A stretch of 64,000 bases of DNA from Salsuginibacillus kocurii DSM 18087 (GCF_000377705.1 NZ_KB898623.1:712684-776683); one strand, 5' to 3'. Positions 17,205 to 25,714 are shown, numbered from the stretch's first letter. Notes: generated by a model from the sequence alone, not told the origin. Made by a program: numbers and translations.

Positions 17205-17903
17205 TTATTCCTTAATAATATTCAACTCAATCGCTCGTTTGACGGCGTGGGTGCGGTCGTTGGCGCCGATTTTGCGGGTCAGGTGGCTGACGTGGTTGTT
17301 GACGGTTGAAAGGGCCAGGTAACAGTCTTTGGCGATTTGGCCGTTTGATTTTCCTTTTAAGATTTCATCCAAGATCATCGCTTCGGTTTCAGTTAATAGA
17401 TGCATCGCTTTGTCGAAGTTAAGTTGGATATTACCCTGTCCTCTGTATTCTTCTTTCAACGGTTGAAAGATAGCTAGTAAATGATGCTGCAAGACGGGAT
17501 CAACGTAATCTGAGAAATGAATAGCTTCTTCAAGCCGGCTTAGTTTGTCATAGGGCTCTCGTTCTGCTGCCACAAAGCAGGAGCACTCTTTTTCCAGCAA
17601 TTCATCCAATTTGCTGCTGTTGTCTGGATCAATCAGGGCCCCGATTCGTGCTTCTTTTTTTAATTGTTCGTAAGTCATCTCATCATTTACAATTTCTTCA
17701 CTCTCTGTTTCCGAAGCGATAAATATGTCATACGGTGAAGCTTCACTTCGCTCTCGAAAGGATTGCAGCGGGAAAATCTGCAACCTTGATTGGTATGTAG
17801 TTTCTTTAAGTGTCTTTTCCTCGTTTGGGTGGGACCACTGCAACAGAATCATCGGCCGGTTCAAGTTCTCTCTATTAGTAGGAGCTTTCATACGTGTTTT
17901 CAT
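17205..17903 (-). CDS. LuxR-type HTH protein without a receiver domain
   Basis: A 232-residue protein when started at ATG 17903 (MKTRMKAPTNRENLN), with AAGGAGGG 13 bases upstream. The last 63 residues are a LuxR/GerE helix-turn-helix (LTETEAMILDEILKGKSNGQ, then IAKDCYLALSTVNNHVSHLT). The N-terminal 165 residues do not show the Asp-Asp-Asp-Lys layout of a response-regulator receiver and I do not recognise them. It lies between csrA and hag, where B. subtilis has nothing. A role in flagellin or surface gene control is possible from position, but nothing in the sequence proves it. The start could be a GTG somewhat upstream. Confidence 0.75.
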   Translation of the reverse strand: MKTRMKAPTNRENLNRPMILLQWSHPNEEKTLKETTYQSRLQIFPLQSFRERSEASPYDIFIASETESEEIVNDEMTYEQLKKEARIGALIDPDNSSKLDELLEKECSCFVAAEREPYDKLSRLEEAIHFSDYVDPVLQHHLLAIFQPLKEEYRGQGNIQLNFDKAMHLLTETEAMILDEILKGKSNGQIAKDCYLALSTVNNHVSHLTRKIGANDRTHAVKRAIELNIIKE

Positions 17904-18216
17904 AGCAGCCGGAGCTCCCTCCTTTCTTTGCACCGTAAGAATGTATAAGTAGTTGAAGGAAACGGTACAAGAGCAACTAAGGCTCAGCCTACGCCGTAGC
18001 CTTGGCTTTGCCAAGTTTTCTTTATCGAAAAGTGTAGACTCTGTTCACTATACTAAATGGTATAGTTCCAGAAAGCCGGTGACAAGAAAGCAAAGGGACG
18101 AAAAACGATAGGGATGAGACCTATCTTGTTGGGTTTATATGGAATTTTTAATATGTTTTAAATGTTTTAATCAGACCTTCCTATCGAGTTTCGACATATT
18201 TTTCAATGTGGTTGTA

Positions 18217-18366
18217 CTATTGCTCTAATTCTTTGGAAATAAGTTCAAGGATATTCTTCTCAGCGGAGGCAGCTGCGCTGTTTTCTTCTTGAATGGAGAG
18301 ATATACTTCCTGGCGGTGAATGTCGACGTGGCGTGGGACTTCGATGCCTAGTTTCACCTGTTCATT
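18217..18366 (-). pseudogene. Truncated csrA copy (3' part only)
   Basis: The minus strand encodes [20 protein letters not shown] followed by [20 protein letters not shown] and LISKELEQ-stop. This is nearly identical to residues 28-75 of the intact CsrA encoded at 19496-19723. The N-terminal half, with the first beta strands and start codon, is missing. Differences are scattered and mainly synonymous, so the copy is not a recent duplication. Together with intact csrA it flanks the HTH/DUF6932 pair. The region 17904-18216 shows no gene. Confidence 0.85.
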
Positions 18367-18420
18367 CTCATTATAGACCTATAGACCGTGCGTATTTGCT
18401 GATCCATCTTATTTAAAAGT

Positions 18421-18455
18421 AGAACAGGCTGACCTGTTTAATCAGCCTGCTCACT
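18421..18455 (-). terminator. Hairpin after the HTH gene
   Basis: The inverted repeat ACAGGCTGA...TCAGCCTG(C)T with a 9-base loop (about 18423-18450) lies downstream of the HTH gene. The T-tract on the minus strand is weak (CTACTTTTAAAT), so terminator function is uncertain. Confidence 0.45.
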
Positions 18456-18507
18456 TAATGCTAAATTAACTTCACGTTTTATTCTTTTAATTTTATCCTC
18501 TGTTCTT

Positions 18508-18945
18508 TCATGAGAGTAAAAGCTCTTCCGTTTGTATTTCGGTCTTTGAAGTCATTTGAAGAGCTTCCATTACTTGTTGCAATCGCTCTAAAGTTGCTCC
18601 GTAATACTCGTTTCGTTCATCACGGGAGACTTGGGCCGCTGAAACGTCAAGACGGTTAGCTAACTCTTGTTGAGTCAGTCCAATATATATGCGATAAGCA
18701 ATTAACATTTTCCCTAATTCATGCAAATTAATAATGGGATCAAATTCTCCTCGTTTAATTCGTTCATAATATACTACTTCTTCTTTTAATTGTTCGTGAA
18801 AGCTAATAGAAGGGGCTAGCGCACGTTCTACTTGTTCAGAAGTTAACTTCATCTCCTCTAACGTCTGTTTTTGCTTCTCAATCATATCTTTATCTTCTCT
18901 TAGTCTTTTCAAAGCTTTTTGGTAGGCAGCTTCCGTTTTAATCAT
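18508..18945 (-). CDS. XRE-family helix-turn-helix protein
   Basis: A 145-residue protein with an N-terminal coiled-coil-like region (KRLREDKDMIEKQKQTLEEM) and a C-terminal Xre HTH, MLIAYRIYIGLTQQELANRL then DVSAAQVSRDERNEYYGATL. The start follows GAGGAGGT. It is 16 bp downstream of a DUF6932-like nucleotidyltransferase remnant. In other Bacillaceae such HTH proteins sit beside DUF6932 genes and may act as antitoxin or autorepressor, but that is inferred from context. Here its partner has lost its 5' end. Confidence 0.75.
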   Translation of the reverse strand: MIKTEAAYQKALKRLREDKDMIEKQKQTLEEMKLTSEQVERALAPSISFHEQLKEEVVYYERIKRGEFDPIINLHELGKMLIAYRIYIGLTQQELANRLDVSAAQVSRDERNEYYGATLERLQQVMEALQMTSKTEIQTEELLLS

Positions 18946-18961
18946 CCATCATACCTCCTCT

Positions 18962-19324
18962 TCATTTTATAATTTTTATAATCCCTTTTTGGTGAAAAGT
19001 GTCTCTTGTTTTTCTGAAGGCTGCAGGAAATTGTTGTTGGTGCCCGTATTCATCAACGATTCCAGACAGTTGCCCATAGTGAGGGTAGAGTTCTACACGA
19101 TAACGGTGCCACATTGGAAGTTGTTTTTTTGTAAATCCTTTATAAGGTTTTCGACTGTTACTATCCCAAGTCCAAATTTTATAAGGATCAAGAGCATCTA
19201 ATTGATACTGCAAATCTCCTGATGCTAATTCTTTTAACTCACACTCAAAATAACCATCGATGTCGTTAGGATGAGCTTTTTCTTCTACAAAGGAACCATC
19301 AATATAAATTTGTTCAATACCCGA
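18962..19324 (-). pseudogene. DUF6932-like nucleotidyltransferase-fold protein, 5' truncated
   Basis: The open frame runs from a stop codon at 19325-19327 and reads SGIEQIYIDGSFVEEKAHPN and DIDGYFE, then continues LPMWHRYRVELYPHYGQ to FPAAFRKTRDTFHQKG. The DGSF...PNDID pattern is the nucleotidyltransferase-like core of DUF6932 proteins. These normally have about 40 further residues at the N-terminus. Here that part and its start codon are absent, replaced by AT-rich DNA. A TTG at 19213 could only give an 83-residue protein lacking the core motif. So it is probably inactive. Family assignment is from memory of the motif, not a search. Confidence 0.6.
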
Positions 19325-19430
19325 TTAATTATCATTTTTGTTAACTTTAATAAACATGATCAATGGTTAAGTTAACTAATATGTTAACTTTACTCCCTGA
19401 ATTATATCATGATTTGTTCCCTGCACAAAG

Positions 19431-19464
19431 AAACTCCCCTTTTCAAGATTGAGAAATGGGGAGT
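19431..19464 (-). terminator. Terminator after csrA
   Basis: The stem AACTCCCC / GGGGAGTT, extended by A-T pairs, is followed on the minus strand by TTTCTTTG. It ends the flgM-csrA transcription unit 30 bp after csrA, so hag and the genes beyond are separate units. Confidence 0.8.
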
Positions 19465-19495
19465 TAGTTAACAATTTGGCTAGCTGTATTCATTA

Positions 19496-19723
19496 TTATT
19501 TCTCTAATTCTTTGGAAAGAAGTTCAAGGACATTCTTCTCAGCAGAGGCTGCGGCGCTGTTTTCTTCTTGAATGGAGAGATAGACTTCTTGGCGGTGGAT
19601 ATCGACGTGGCGGGGGGCTTCGATGCCGAGTTTCACCTGGTCGCCTTCGACGCTGACGACTTTAATTTCAATATCGTCGCCGATGCGGATCGCTTCATTT
19701 GTTTTTCGCGTAAGTACGAGCAT
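19496..19723 (-). CDS. csrA: Carbon storage regulator CsrA
   Basis: A 75-residue CsrA starting [20 protein letters not shown], with the RNA-binding C-terminal strand [19 protein letters not shown]. In Bacillus it represses hag translation and is antagonised by FliW, encoded 4 bp upstream. The C-terminal tail ([19 protein letters not shown]) is typical of Bacillaceae CsrA. It is the last gene of the flagellar operon before a terminator. A partial copy lies about 1.1 kb downstream. Confidence 0.97.
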   Translation of the reverse strand: MLVLTRKTNEAIRIGDDIEIKVVSVEGDQVKLGIEAPRHVDIHRQEVYLSIQEENSAAASAEKNVLELLSKELEK

Positions 19724-19726
19724 CGG

Positions 19727-20182
19727 TTAACCCCCTTGCCCTGGTTGTCTGGCTTCTGAGGTGGCAAAGATCGTATGCTTGCGACCGTAGCGGTTGTCGT
19801 TTAAAGCGATTTGCTTACCGAGGCGCGCTTCTAGATTGATAATGACAGGCCCTTGCAGATTAACCGTAGAGTCGGTAAACGGTTCTTCTACTGTCATAAT
19901 CGTGAAAATAGCGACATCTTCTTCTTTTTCAATCGCAAGGGTTTCAAGGGTGGCTTCCGGGATTTCGACCTGGTAATCAGAAAAGAATTCGAACGGGTTC
20001 ACCAGTACAAAGGCAAGTCCCGGCGTATGGACTGACTGGAGGGTAAAAAGCGGCGTTCCTTCTTTAAAGGGCAGCAGGACGTATTCTTTTTCATCTTCAA
20101 AGGCAGGGAGGCCGTTTTCAAAGGTCAGAATTTGTTCTTCTTTGACTTCCACCGTGCCTGCGTATTTTGTTTCAATTTGCAT
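19727..20182 (-). CDS. fliW: Flagellar assembly factor FliW
   Basis: A 151-residue protein starting MQIETKYAGTVEVKEEQILT, chosen because AAAGGTG precedes ATG 20182; a GTG three codons upstream is the alternative. The conserved FliW stretches FENGLPAFEDEKEYVLLPF and ITNLEAR-like NLEARLGKQIALND are present. FliW binds free flagellin and CsrA in a partner-switch that couples hag translation to filament assembly. Linked to csrA as in B. subtilis. It is preceded by a hairpin that overlaps the yviE stop codon. Confidence 0.95.
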   Translation of the reverse strand: MQIETKYAGTVEVKEEQILTFENGLPAFEDEKEYVLLPFKEGTPLFTLQSVHTPGLAFVLVNPFEFFSDYQVEIPEATLETLAIEKEEDVAIFTIMTVEEPFTDSTVNLQGPVIINLEARLGKQIALNDNRYGRKHTIFATSEARQPGQGG

Positions 20183-20264
20183 ATTTATCACCTTTATATT
20201 TGTCCACTTGAGCGTGGGAAAGTTATGTTGTCTTCATTGTACGTTGCCTCTTGCAAAATGAAAA

Positions 20265-20303
20265 GACAGGCTGATCGTTTTTACAACGTGTGATCAACCT
20301 GTC
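20265..20303 (-). terminator. Hairpin overlapping the yviE stop codon
   Basis: The inverted repeat GACAGGCTGATC / GATCAACCTGTC (one mismatch, about 20270-20303) is followed on the minus strand by TTTTCATTTT. It contains the yviE stop codon and separates yviE from fliW-csrA. It is a partial terminator or attenuator candidate. Confidence 0.6.
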
Positions 20304-20862
20304 CTCCGACGACGTCAAATTGGATCGACGCTTTTTGTTCAATATAAGGATTTAACTGCCAGTTGGGGATGTGGACGTCGGCCCCGCCGCGCTCGACGTT
20401 AAAGTCCGGCATCGCTGACTCGATATCAACATGAAGGTCTCCTGACTGGAAATCGATTACCGTTTGGTCGAGGCTCGCTGGCATGTAGCCAATGTTGGCT
20501 TCTTTTTGCGGCGGAGCCCAGTTCTCGCGAGCGATGTGTGGAATTGCGCTTTGGCCATTGGCGATGTCCATCATCTGATCGCCCTGACGCACCGTTTTCG
20601 ATGTGTATTCACTGGCGGTCACGTCAGCCTGCGCATAAAATTCCTGTGCGCTGCGGAGTGGGGCGACAAGGTTAGCCGCATGGAAGGCTTCGGTCTGGTC
20701 GACGTTCAGCTCCATCGGTGTATGCGATATCGTAACTGTATCCACGTGATTATTGATGGTATAAATCTCGGCATCATGCTGCTGAATCTCCATGGGCGGG
20801 CGTTCCGTTTGCACGCCGAGTTTCGCATCTGTCGTTGAGATTTGAATGTGGGGCATTTGCAC
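20281..20862 (-). CDS. yviE: YviE-like protein of the flagellar operon (DUF6470)
   Basis: A 193-residue protein, probably started by GTG 20862 after GGAGGGGG. It begins MPHIQISTTDAKLGVQTERPP and ends with alternating beta-strand-like segments (LHVDIESAMPDFNVERGGAD). It occupies the position of yviE between flgL and fliW in B. subtilis, and its sequence style (MxxPxIxIxTTxAKLG) agrees. Function is unknown; conservation of position suggests a role with flagellin or filament assembly. No membrane segment or signal peptide is seen. Confidence 0.85.
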   Translation of the reverse strand: MQMPHIQISTTDAKLGVQTERPPMEIQQHDAEIYTINNHVDTVTISHTPMELNVDQTEAFHAANLVAPLRSAQEFYAQADVTASEYTSKTVRQGDQMMDIANGQSAIPHIARENWAPPQKEANIGYMPASLDQTVIDFQSGDLHVDIESAMPDFNVERGGADVHIPNWQLNPYIEQKASIQFDVVGGQVDHTL

Positions 20863-20905
20863 CTACACCCCCTCCTCATCTGTTAAAGCGACAGGTCGCT
20901 TCCAA

Positions 20906-21793
20906 TTAGTTGAGAAAGTCCATTAAGGTTGGCTGAATAATGCGGGCGCCGGCACCTAGAGCGGCCTGATGGACCGCTTCCTGAGTGCGCAGCTCCGTGA
21001 TTACTTCTTCCATGTCCGCATCTTCATTATCAGACATAACACGGTTGGCGACGATCTCCTGGTCAGCCAGCCGGCCTTCAATCATTTCCACGCGGTTGAC
21101 GCGCGCCCCGAGCTCGGCTTGTTCCGAGACGATGTTATCAATATGGCCGTCAAAGATCTCCATTGTTTGTTCGAGTTCCTCACTCGTTGTATCTTCATCA
21201 CGCAGTTGATCTTCAAATTGTTGAAGATCCTCGAACAATTCCTCAGAAAACACGTTTTGAGGGTTAACATTAACTGGAACCTCAACCCCTTTGTTCAATT
21301 CAAATTCAACATTATCTTCGTTATCAGAAACAGCAGTCACTTCTCCGTTCACTTCTTCAACCGGAGGATTGGTCGTATCTGTTCCATTAAAGATGTATTT
21401 ATCGTTGGAGCGTGCATTCGCATTGGAGATAATGTGTTCTTTTAACTGCCCGACTTCATTGGCCATATTGGCGCGTTCATCGCTGTCATACGTATCGTTT
21501 GACGCTTGGACGGCAAGCTCGCGCAACCGGTGCATCGCTTGCGTGGTATCGTCCAACGCACTCTCGGACTCATCCATCCAATTGTGGGCCTGGCCAAGAT
21601 TTCTTTGAAATTGTTCAATTTCCGTTACGGACGTACGGTTCTTCATCCCGTTCATAGCAACGACTGGGTCTTGTGAAGCACGGGTGATTTTTTTACCCGT
21701 GGCAAGCTGGTCTTGATTCATTTCCAATTTACTGAAGCTATTTTGAATGTGACGTACATTGTTATTTGCCATCATCGATTCAGTTACACGCAT
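20906..21793 (-). CDS. flgL: Flagellar hook-associated protein 3
   Basis: A 295-residue FlgL with flagellin-like ends. The N-terminal part reads MRVTESMMANNNVRHIQNSF and the last part LRTQEAVHQAALGAGARIIQ followed by PTLMDFLN. It forms the second junction ring between hook and filament. Twenty bases separate it from flgK, within the operon order flgK-flgL-yviE-fliW-csrA. The central region is acidic, like other surface proteins here. Confidence 0.95.
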   Translation of the reverse strand: MRVTESMMANNNVRHIQNSFSKLEMNQDQLATGKKITRASQDPVVAMNGMKNRTSVTEIEQFQRNLGQAHNWMDESESALDDTTQAMHRLRELAVQASNDTYDSDERANMANEVGQLKEHIISNANARSNDKYIFNGTDTTNPPVEEVNGEVTAVSDNEDNVEFELNKGVEVPVNVNPQNVFSEELFEDLQQFEDQLRDEDTTSEELEQTMEIFDGHIDNIVSEQAELGARVNRVEMIEGRLADQEIVANRVMSDNEDADMEEVITELRTQEAVHQAALGAGARIIQPTLMDFLN

Positions 21794-21812
21794 TTAGCTT
21801 TTGCTCCCTTCC

Positions 21813-23342
21813 TTACCGGCCGACAATACCCATATTGTTAATTACTCGCTCCAGCATTTCATCAATCGCCGTGATGTTACGAGCTGCTGCGTTGTAAGCG
21901 TGTTGGAACTGGATGAGGTTTGTCATTTCTTCATCTAATGATACGCTTGAGGTAGATTGGCGGCGATGGTCCACATTATCTCGCAAATTCTCTGCGTTTC
22001 CTCTCATTTGCTCCGCTTCGCTTGTATTTACGGCCATTTGGCCAATGAGGCCTTCATAAAAGCTTTGCACATCGTCCGTGGAGTCACCGAATTCCAGTTC
22101 TTCATCTTTCACGTTAGCAAGCTCGAGGGCGTTGGAACCGTCGCCGGACGATCCATCAGGCCCTGCGGCTGCAATATTGTCAAGACTGTCTTCAATCTCA
22201 GCTGCAACTCTAAGGCTGCTTGCGGCATCTTCTGTGCTTTCATACGTGAAGAAATTCCGCCCTGTCTCGCCATCTAAACCTGATCCTTCCCTGTGCTGCT
22301 CATTGAATTCATCGACAAATGTGCTTACCATTTCATTCAAATCAGACAACATATCGGGATACAATCCAGCTTCTCCTCCGTCATCAGTATAGCCGTAGGC
22401 TTCAATCATTCCTGTTAACTTCCCGTTCACGTCAAGAATTTGGTCCCCCACGGAGCTGCCGCCAATCTGGACATCAGTGACGGGGCTGCGATTGTCCTCT
22501 TCGTCTTGGAATTCGATATTCATTTCTTCAAAGCTAAGATTAGCTCCATTCACAATAGGGTCCGGGTCCCCTGGCCCCATTCGATTACCATCCTGGTCTA
22601 ACAGATAGATATTATATGCTCCTTCAGCAAGCTCATCGGCTAAACCTTTGCTTTCTTCCGGCTCCACCTCTACATCTACCATTTCCGACAGCTCATCTAC
22701 AACCTGATCACGTTTATCATAGAGGTCATTAGGTAGGAATCCATTTGGTTCCACACTTGCGATTTGTTGGTTTAATTCGTCAATTTCCCTGAGCATATTG
22801 TTAATATCTTTTTCAGCTTGACCGATTTGATTTCCCAGGTCACGCTGGTTTGACTTTAAAGAATCTGAAGTGGTGTTAAAAGCTTCTGCGAGCGCATGAC
22901 CTTGTTGACGCACGACGGAGCGGTTTCCAGAGTCTTCCGGGTTGGTTGATAAGTCTTGCAACGAGTTCCAAAATTCATCCATTGATTGAGAAATACCTTC
23001 TTCACTTGGTTCATTCATTACGTCTTCCATGCGTTCAAGAGCTTGATGCTTGCCGTCCCAGTATCCGAACTTGGCATTTTCACCGCGGAATTGGTCGTCC
23101 AGGTAATGTTCACGAACCCGCTGGACCGAACCCGCTTCGACGCCGGTACCAATCTGGCCTGGCTTGCTCGGGGCGTTGCGGCCCGCGGCCGGGTAGGCTT
23201 CGGTCTGGTTGAAATTGACGCGCTGGCGCGTATAGCCTTCGGTGTTCGCGTTGGAAATGTTATGGCCGGTTGTATTAAGCGCGGACTGGTGGGTCGTCAT
23301 GCCGCGGACGGCGGTTTGAAGCCCGTGAAATGTTGAAGTCAT
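21813..23342 (-). CDS. flgK: Flagellar hook-associated protein 1
   Basis: A 509-residue FlgK. It starts with TSTFHGLQTAVRGMTTHQSA, then LNTTGHNISNANTEGYTRQR, the typical rod/hook-family N-terminus. It ends in LIQFQHAYNAAARNITAIDE, the conserved C-terminal helix. It forms the first hook-filament junction. Length and order (after flgN, before flgL) are normal. Confidence 0.96.
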   Translation of the reverse strand: MTSTFHGLQTAVRGMTTHQSALNTTGHNISNANTEGYTRQRVNFNQTEAYPAAGRNAPSKPGQIGTGVEAGSVQRVREHYLDDQFRGENAKFGYWDGKHQALERMEDVMNEPSEEGISQSMDEFWNSLQDLSTNPEDSGNRSVVRQQGHALAEAFNTTSDSLKSNQRDLGNQIGQAEKDINNMLREIDELNQQIASVEPNGFLPNDLYDKRDQVVDELSEMVDVEVEPEESKGLADELAEGAYNIYLLDQDGNRMGPGDPDPIVNGANLSFEEMNIEFQDEEDNRSPVTDVQIGGSSVGDQILDVNGKLTGMIEAYGYTDDGGEAGLYPDMLSDLNEMVSTFVDEFNEQHREGSGLDGETGRNFFTYESTEDAASSLRVAAEIEDSLDNIAAAGPDGSSGDGSNALELANVKDEELEFGDSTDDVQSFYEGLIGQMAVNTSEAEQMRGNAENLRDNVDHRRQSTSSVSLDEEMTNLIQFQHAYNAAARNITAIDEMLERVINNMGIVGR

Positions 23343-23360
23343 GTGTTCTTCCTCCGTTTT

Positions 23361-23864
23361 TTATGCTTTCGAATCAAACATGGAATAGCCCTCTGCCGGC
23401 ATGGCTTCGCGTTCATGCGGGGCCGAATAGTTGATGTCGTCGTCCGGGGACGGCTGGATTAAATCAAGCGACATGTGCACGAATTGAAGCGAATCCTTCA
23501 GCATTTGCTGGTTGAGTTCGTTTTGCTGCTGGAGGGCGTTCAACTCGCGGACGAGCTTGTCCTGAAACGTGTCGAGCACCTCTACATGCTCGGCTGGAAT
23601 GAGCGGCTTCAGGTCCTCGAGCGTCGCTTCGGCCGGGACGAGGTCCGCTTTTCTTTCCATAACCAGGCTTGTAATGGCTTTGAGGCGCTCGGATTCGGTG
23701 CGGCGCAGGGCTTGCATGGTTTGGTTTTCTTGTTTGGTTAGTTGGGTGAGGGTGTCGAGGTCCTCGGTCTTGATAGCTTGCATTTTGTCTTTGGCCAGCT
23801 GGTTGAGGTGCTGGTGTTGTTTGATTAGGTCAGCGAGGGTTTGGAATAGTTGTTTCACTGCCAT
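23361..23864 (-). CDS. flgN: FlgN-family flagellar export chaperone
   Basis: A 167-residue, helix-rich, soluble protein (MAVKQLFQTLADLIKQHQHL) placed between flgM and flgK, the position of B. subtilis yvyG/flgN. The sequence fits the FlgN four-helix fold. It would keep FlgK and FlgL export-competent. The tail (PHEREAMPAEGYSMFDSKA) is typical of Bacillaceae YvyG proteins. Confidence 0.9.
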   Translation of the reverse strand: MAVKQLFQTLADLIKQHQHLNQLAKDKMQAIKTEDLDTLTQLTKQENQTMQALRRTESERLKAITSLVMERKADLVPAEATLEDLKPLIPAEHVEVLDTFQDKLVRELNALQQQNELNQQMLKDSLQFVHMSLDLIQPSPDDDINYSAPHEREAMPAEGYSMFDSKA

Positions 23865-23884
23865 TTGGTTTGGTGCCCCGCTTT

Positions 23885-24145
23885 CTAGTTATTGGTCCAG
23901 AAGTCGTACATGTTCTGGGCGGTTTGACGTGGGTCTACGTTGTATTCGCCGGCGTCAATTTTTTGTTTGAGTTCGTTGATTTTATCTTGGCGGACGTCTC
24001 CGGTTTTTTCGCCTTGTTGCATTTCTTTGGCGGTCTCGGAGATTTCGAGTTGGTCCTTTTTGCCGGGTTGCTGGTTTTGGGCTTGTTGTTTATCTATTTG
24101 TTGGCGATACGGGTTGTTCATCGGCCCGAGTGGGTTGATTTTCAT
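23885..24145 (-). CDS. flgM: Anti-sigma-D factor FlgM
   Basis: An 86-residue protein starting MKINPLGPMNNPYRQQIDKQ; ATG 24145 is chosen because GGAGGTG lies just upstream. The conserved C-terminal FlgM helix region DKINELKQKIDAGEYNVDP precedes RQTAQNMYDFW. It holds sigma-D inactive until the hook is complete. Its own sigma-D promoter sits 42 bp upstream, giving feedback control of the flgM-flgN-flgK-flgL-yviE-fliW-csrA unit. Confidence 0.95.
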   Translation of the reverse strand: MKINPLGPMNNPYRQQIDKQQAQNQQPGKKDQLEISETAKEMQQGEKTGDVRQDKINELKQKIDAGEYNVDPRQTAQNMYDFWTNN

Positions 24146-24186
24146 TCCGGTCACCTCCGCGGGTTGTTTTCGGATTGGTATTTTTT

Positions 24187-24213
24187 ATATCGGTTGTTTT
24201 TTTGAAATGTTTA
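24187..24213 (-). promoter_or_regulatory. Sigma-D promoter of flgM
   Basis: TAAA (24210-24213), exactly 15 bp, and ACCGATAT (24187-24194) match the sigma-D consensus at 11 of 12 positions. It lies just upstream of flgM and overlaps the spacing after yvyF. Confidence 0.88.
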
Positions 24214-24217
24214 CCTT

Positions 24218-24652
24218 TTATTTTCGCTTTTCCCCATCGAGGTCGAGCGATTGATAGGTTTTGTATTTGGCTCGTTCTTCTTGAGTGAGGCGGTCTTTGA
24301 CGTTTTGTTCGGTTTCTAAGGTTTTTAGGTCCTTGTTAATGCCTTCGCGGCAGCTTTCACAGATGCGTCCTTCTTGGATGGCGGTACCGCACGCATCACA
24401 TGGATAGGTCAGGTTTGGGAATTGACGGGGCTTCAGCCGTCCTTCCTTGACGAAGCGGCTGATATCATCTTCCGGCACTTCGGTCGCTTCGACGACTTGC
24501 TCGATCGTGGCGGCGCGGTTTTCGCGGACGCGCATGTATTTATACACTTTTTCAAAGCGTTGGTCGAGCTCTTTTTTACAATGATCGCATATGTCGCGCA
24601 ACGCTTTCATAAATAACCTTCCACAGCGTGGGCAGTTATCGACATTTTCCAT
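24218..24652 (-). CDS. yvyF: YvyF-like flagellar operon protein
   Basis: A 144-residue protein with two zinc-binding cysteine sets, CPRCG...CDHC near the start and CDACG...CESC around residues 85-100. Between them is a MerR/HTH-like region (ATIEQVVEATEVPEDDISRF). This is the TIGR03826/YvyF type found between comFC and flgM in Bacillus; its molecular function is not established. Possibly regulatory, given the HTH-like segment. About 50 bp separate it from comFC. Confidence 0.9.
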   Translation of the reverse strand: MENVDNCPRCGRLFMKALRDICDHCKKELDQRFEKVYKYMRVRENRAATIEQVVEATEVPEDDISRFVKEGRLKPRQFPNLTYPCDACGTAIQEGRICESCREGINKDLKTLETEQNVKDRLTQEERAKYKTYQSLDLDGEKRK

Positions 24653-24706
24653 TTATAATGCCTCCTCCACGTACTTTCTTTATTATAATACAACGGCTAG
24701 CGCCTG

Positions 24707-25525
24707 TTAACTGCGGGCAACCGTGAGTGCTGCGACCGAGGCAGCACCGGCTTCGATGAGTGGGCGCGCCGCTTTCCGTACAGTAAGTCCTGTAGTGTAT
24801 ATATCGTCAATGAGGACAAAATGTTTAGCGTGGATTTGTTCGGGATGAGCGGCGAGTTCGAAGGGCCGCGAGGTTGTGTCGTGAAGGCGGGAGTGGCGCG
24901 AGCGTTTGCTTTGTTTCTGCTCATGGGAGGTGCGGGTGAGATAGTGGCGAGTGGGAGCCACGGCAGCGATGATGTCGGTGAGCTGCTCGGATTGGTTGAA
25001 GCCGCGCTCGCTGTGGCGTTCTGTGGAGAGAGGGATAGGGACGGCGATGGAGCGATCAAAATGTTTGCGATATGTGCGGAGGAGATCGTGGCGGAAAGCA
25101 GTGGCGAGGACGGCGTCACCGCGGTATTTCCAGCGGGCAATGTAGTCTTTGAGGAAGTCGTTGTAAGCGTAAAGCGAGATGTTGTGGGTGATGAGATCGT
25201 GCCAGTGCGCGCTTTCGGACCAGCGGCGGCAGTCGTTGCAGGGAGTGGCGTGTGGCTGCGGGCGGCTGCAAGTCGGGCAGGTGGTGGCGTGGGTAGCGTG
25301 GGCGATGGCAGAGAGGTGGGCGGCGCTGGTGGTGCGGGCGCTCGCTTTAGCGGTGGACGTTTTTGGGGCGGCGTGGAGGAGCGGGAGCTGGGAGCGGCAC
25401 TCGGCGCAGAGCGGGTCGGGGCGATTGAGGCCGAGCAGGTCGGCAAGCGTGCGGCGGGCGGGGCGCGGGCCGGCGCAGTAGAGGCAGATTTCGTCGGAGG
25501 CGGCGTAGAGATCGGTGAGTTTCAT
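24707..25525 (-). CDS. comFC: ComF family protein ComFC (phosphoribosyltransferase-like)
   Basis: A 272-residue protein starting MKLTDLYAASDEICLYC; ATG 25525 follows GAAAGGAG. Two zinc-finger cysteine sets (CLYC...CAEC and CPTC...CNDC) precede a phosphoribosyltransferase fold with the PRPP loop FVLIDDIYTTGLTVRKAARP near the C-terminus. ComFC is required for natural transformation in B. subtilis and partners ComFA. The DNA is G-rich on the plus strand and the protein is rich in Ala, Thr, Arg and His. Normally comFB would precede it; here a NERD gene and repeat arrays do. Confidence 0.93.
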   Translation of the reverse strand: MKLTDLYAASDEICLYCAGPRPARRTLADLLGLNRPDPLCAECRSQLPLLHAAPKTSTAKASARTTSAAHLSAIAHATHATTCPTCSRPQPHATPCNDCRRWSESAHWHDLITHNISLYAYNDFLKDYIARWKYRGDAVLATAFRHDLLRTYRKHFDRSIAVPIPLSTERHSERGFNQSEQLTDIIAAVAPTRHYLTRTSHEQKQSKRSRHSRLHDTTSRPFELAAHPEQIHAKHFVLIDDIYTTGLTVRKAARPLIEAGAASVAALTVARS

Positions 25526-25562
25526 AAGGGGGCAGGCTCCTTTCAAGGGTGGGGGTGTGGGG

Positions 25563-25705
25563 GTTGTGCAGTCACGTTGGTTTGTTGCGCAGTGGCGCTA
25601 TTTTGTTGCGCAGTCACGCCGTTTGACTGCGCAGTGACGCTACAATGTTGCGCAGTGACCCCTATTGCTTGCACAGTCGCGCCGATTCATTGCGCAGTGA
25701 CGTTA
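25563..25705. repeat. 21-bp tandem array 1 (near comFC)
   Basis: About seven degenerate 21-bp units with the core TTGCGCAGTSRCGC repeat without interruption upstream of comFC. In the minus-strand frame each unit would read V/A-T-A-Q-x-x-x, and stop-free stretches result, but no convincing gene start covers it. It is followed by module 25715-25805. Confidence 0.85.
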
Positions 25706-25714
25706 CTTCTTCGA

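Noticed and set aside
18508-19324. Intact toxin-antitoxin module
   Set aside because: The DUF6932-like partner has lost its start and first part, so only the HTH gene appears complete. A toxin role for the family is not established from sequence.
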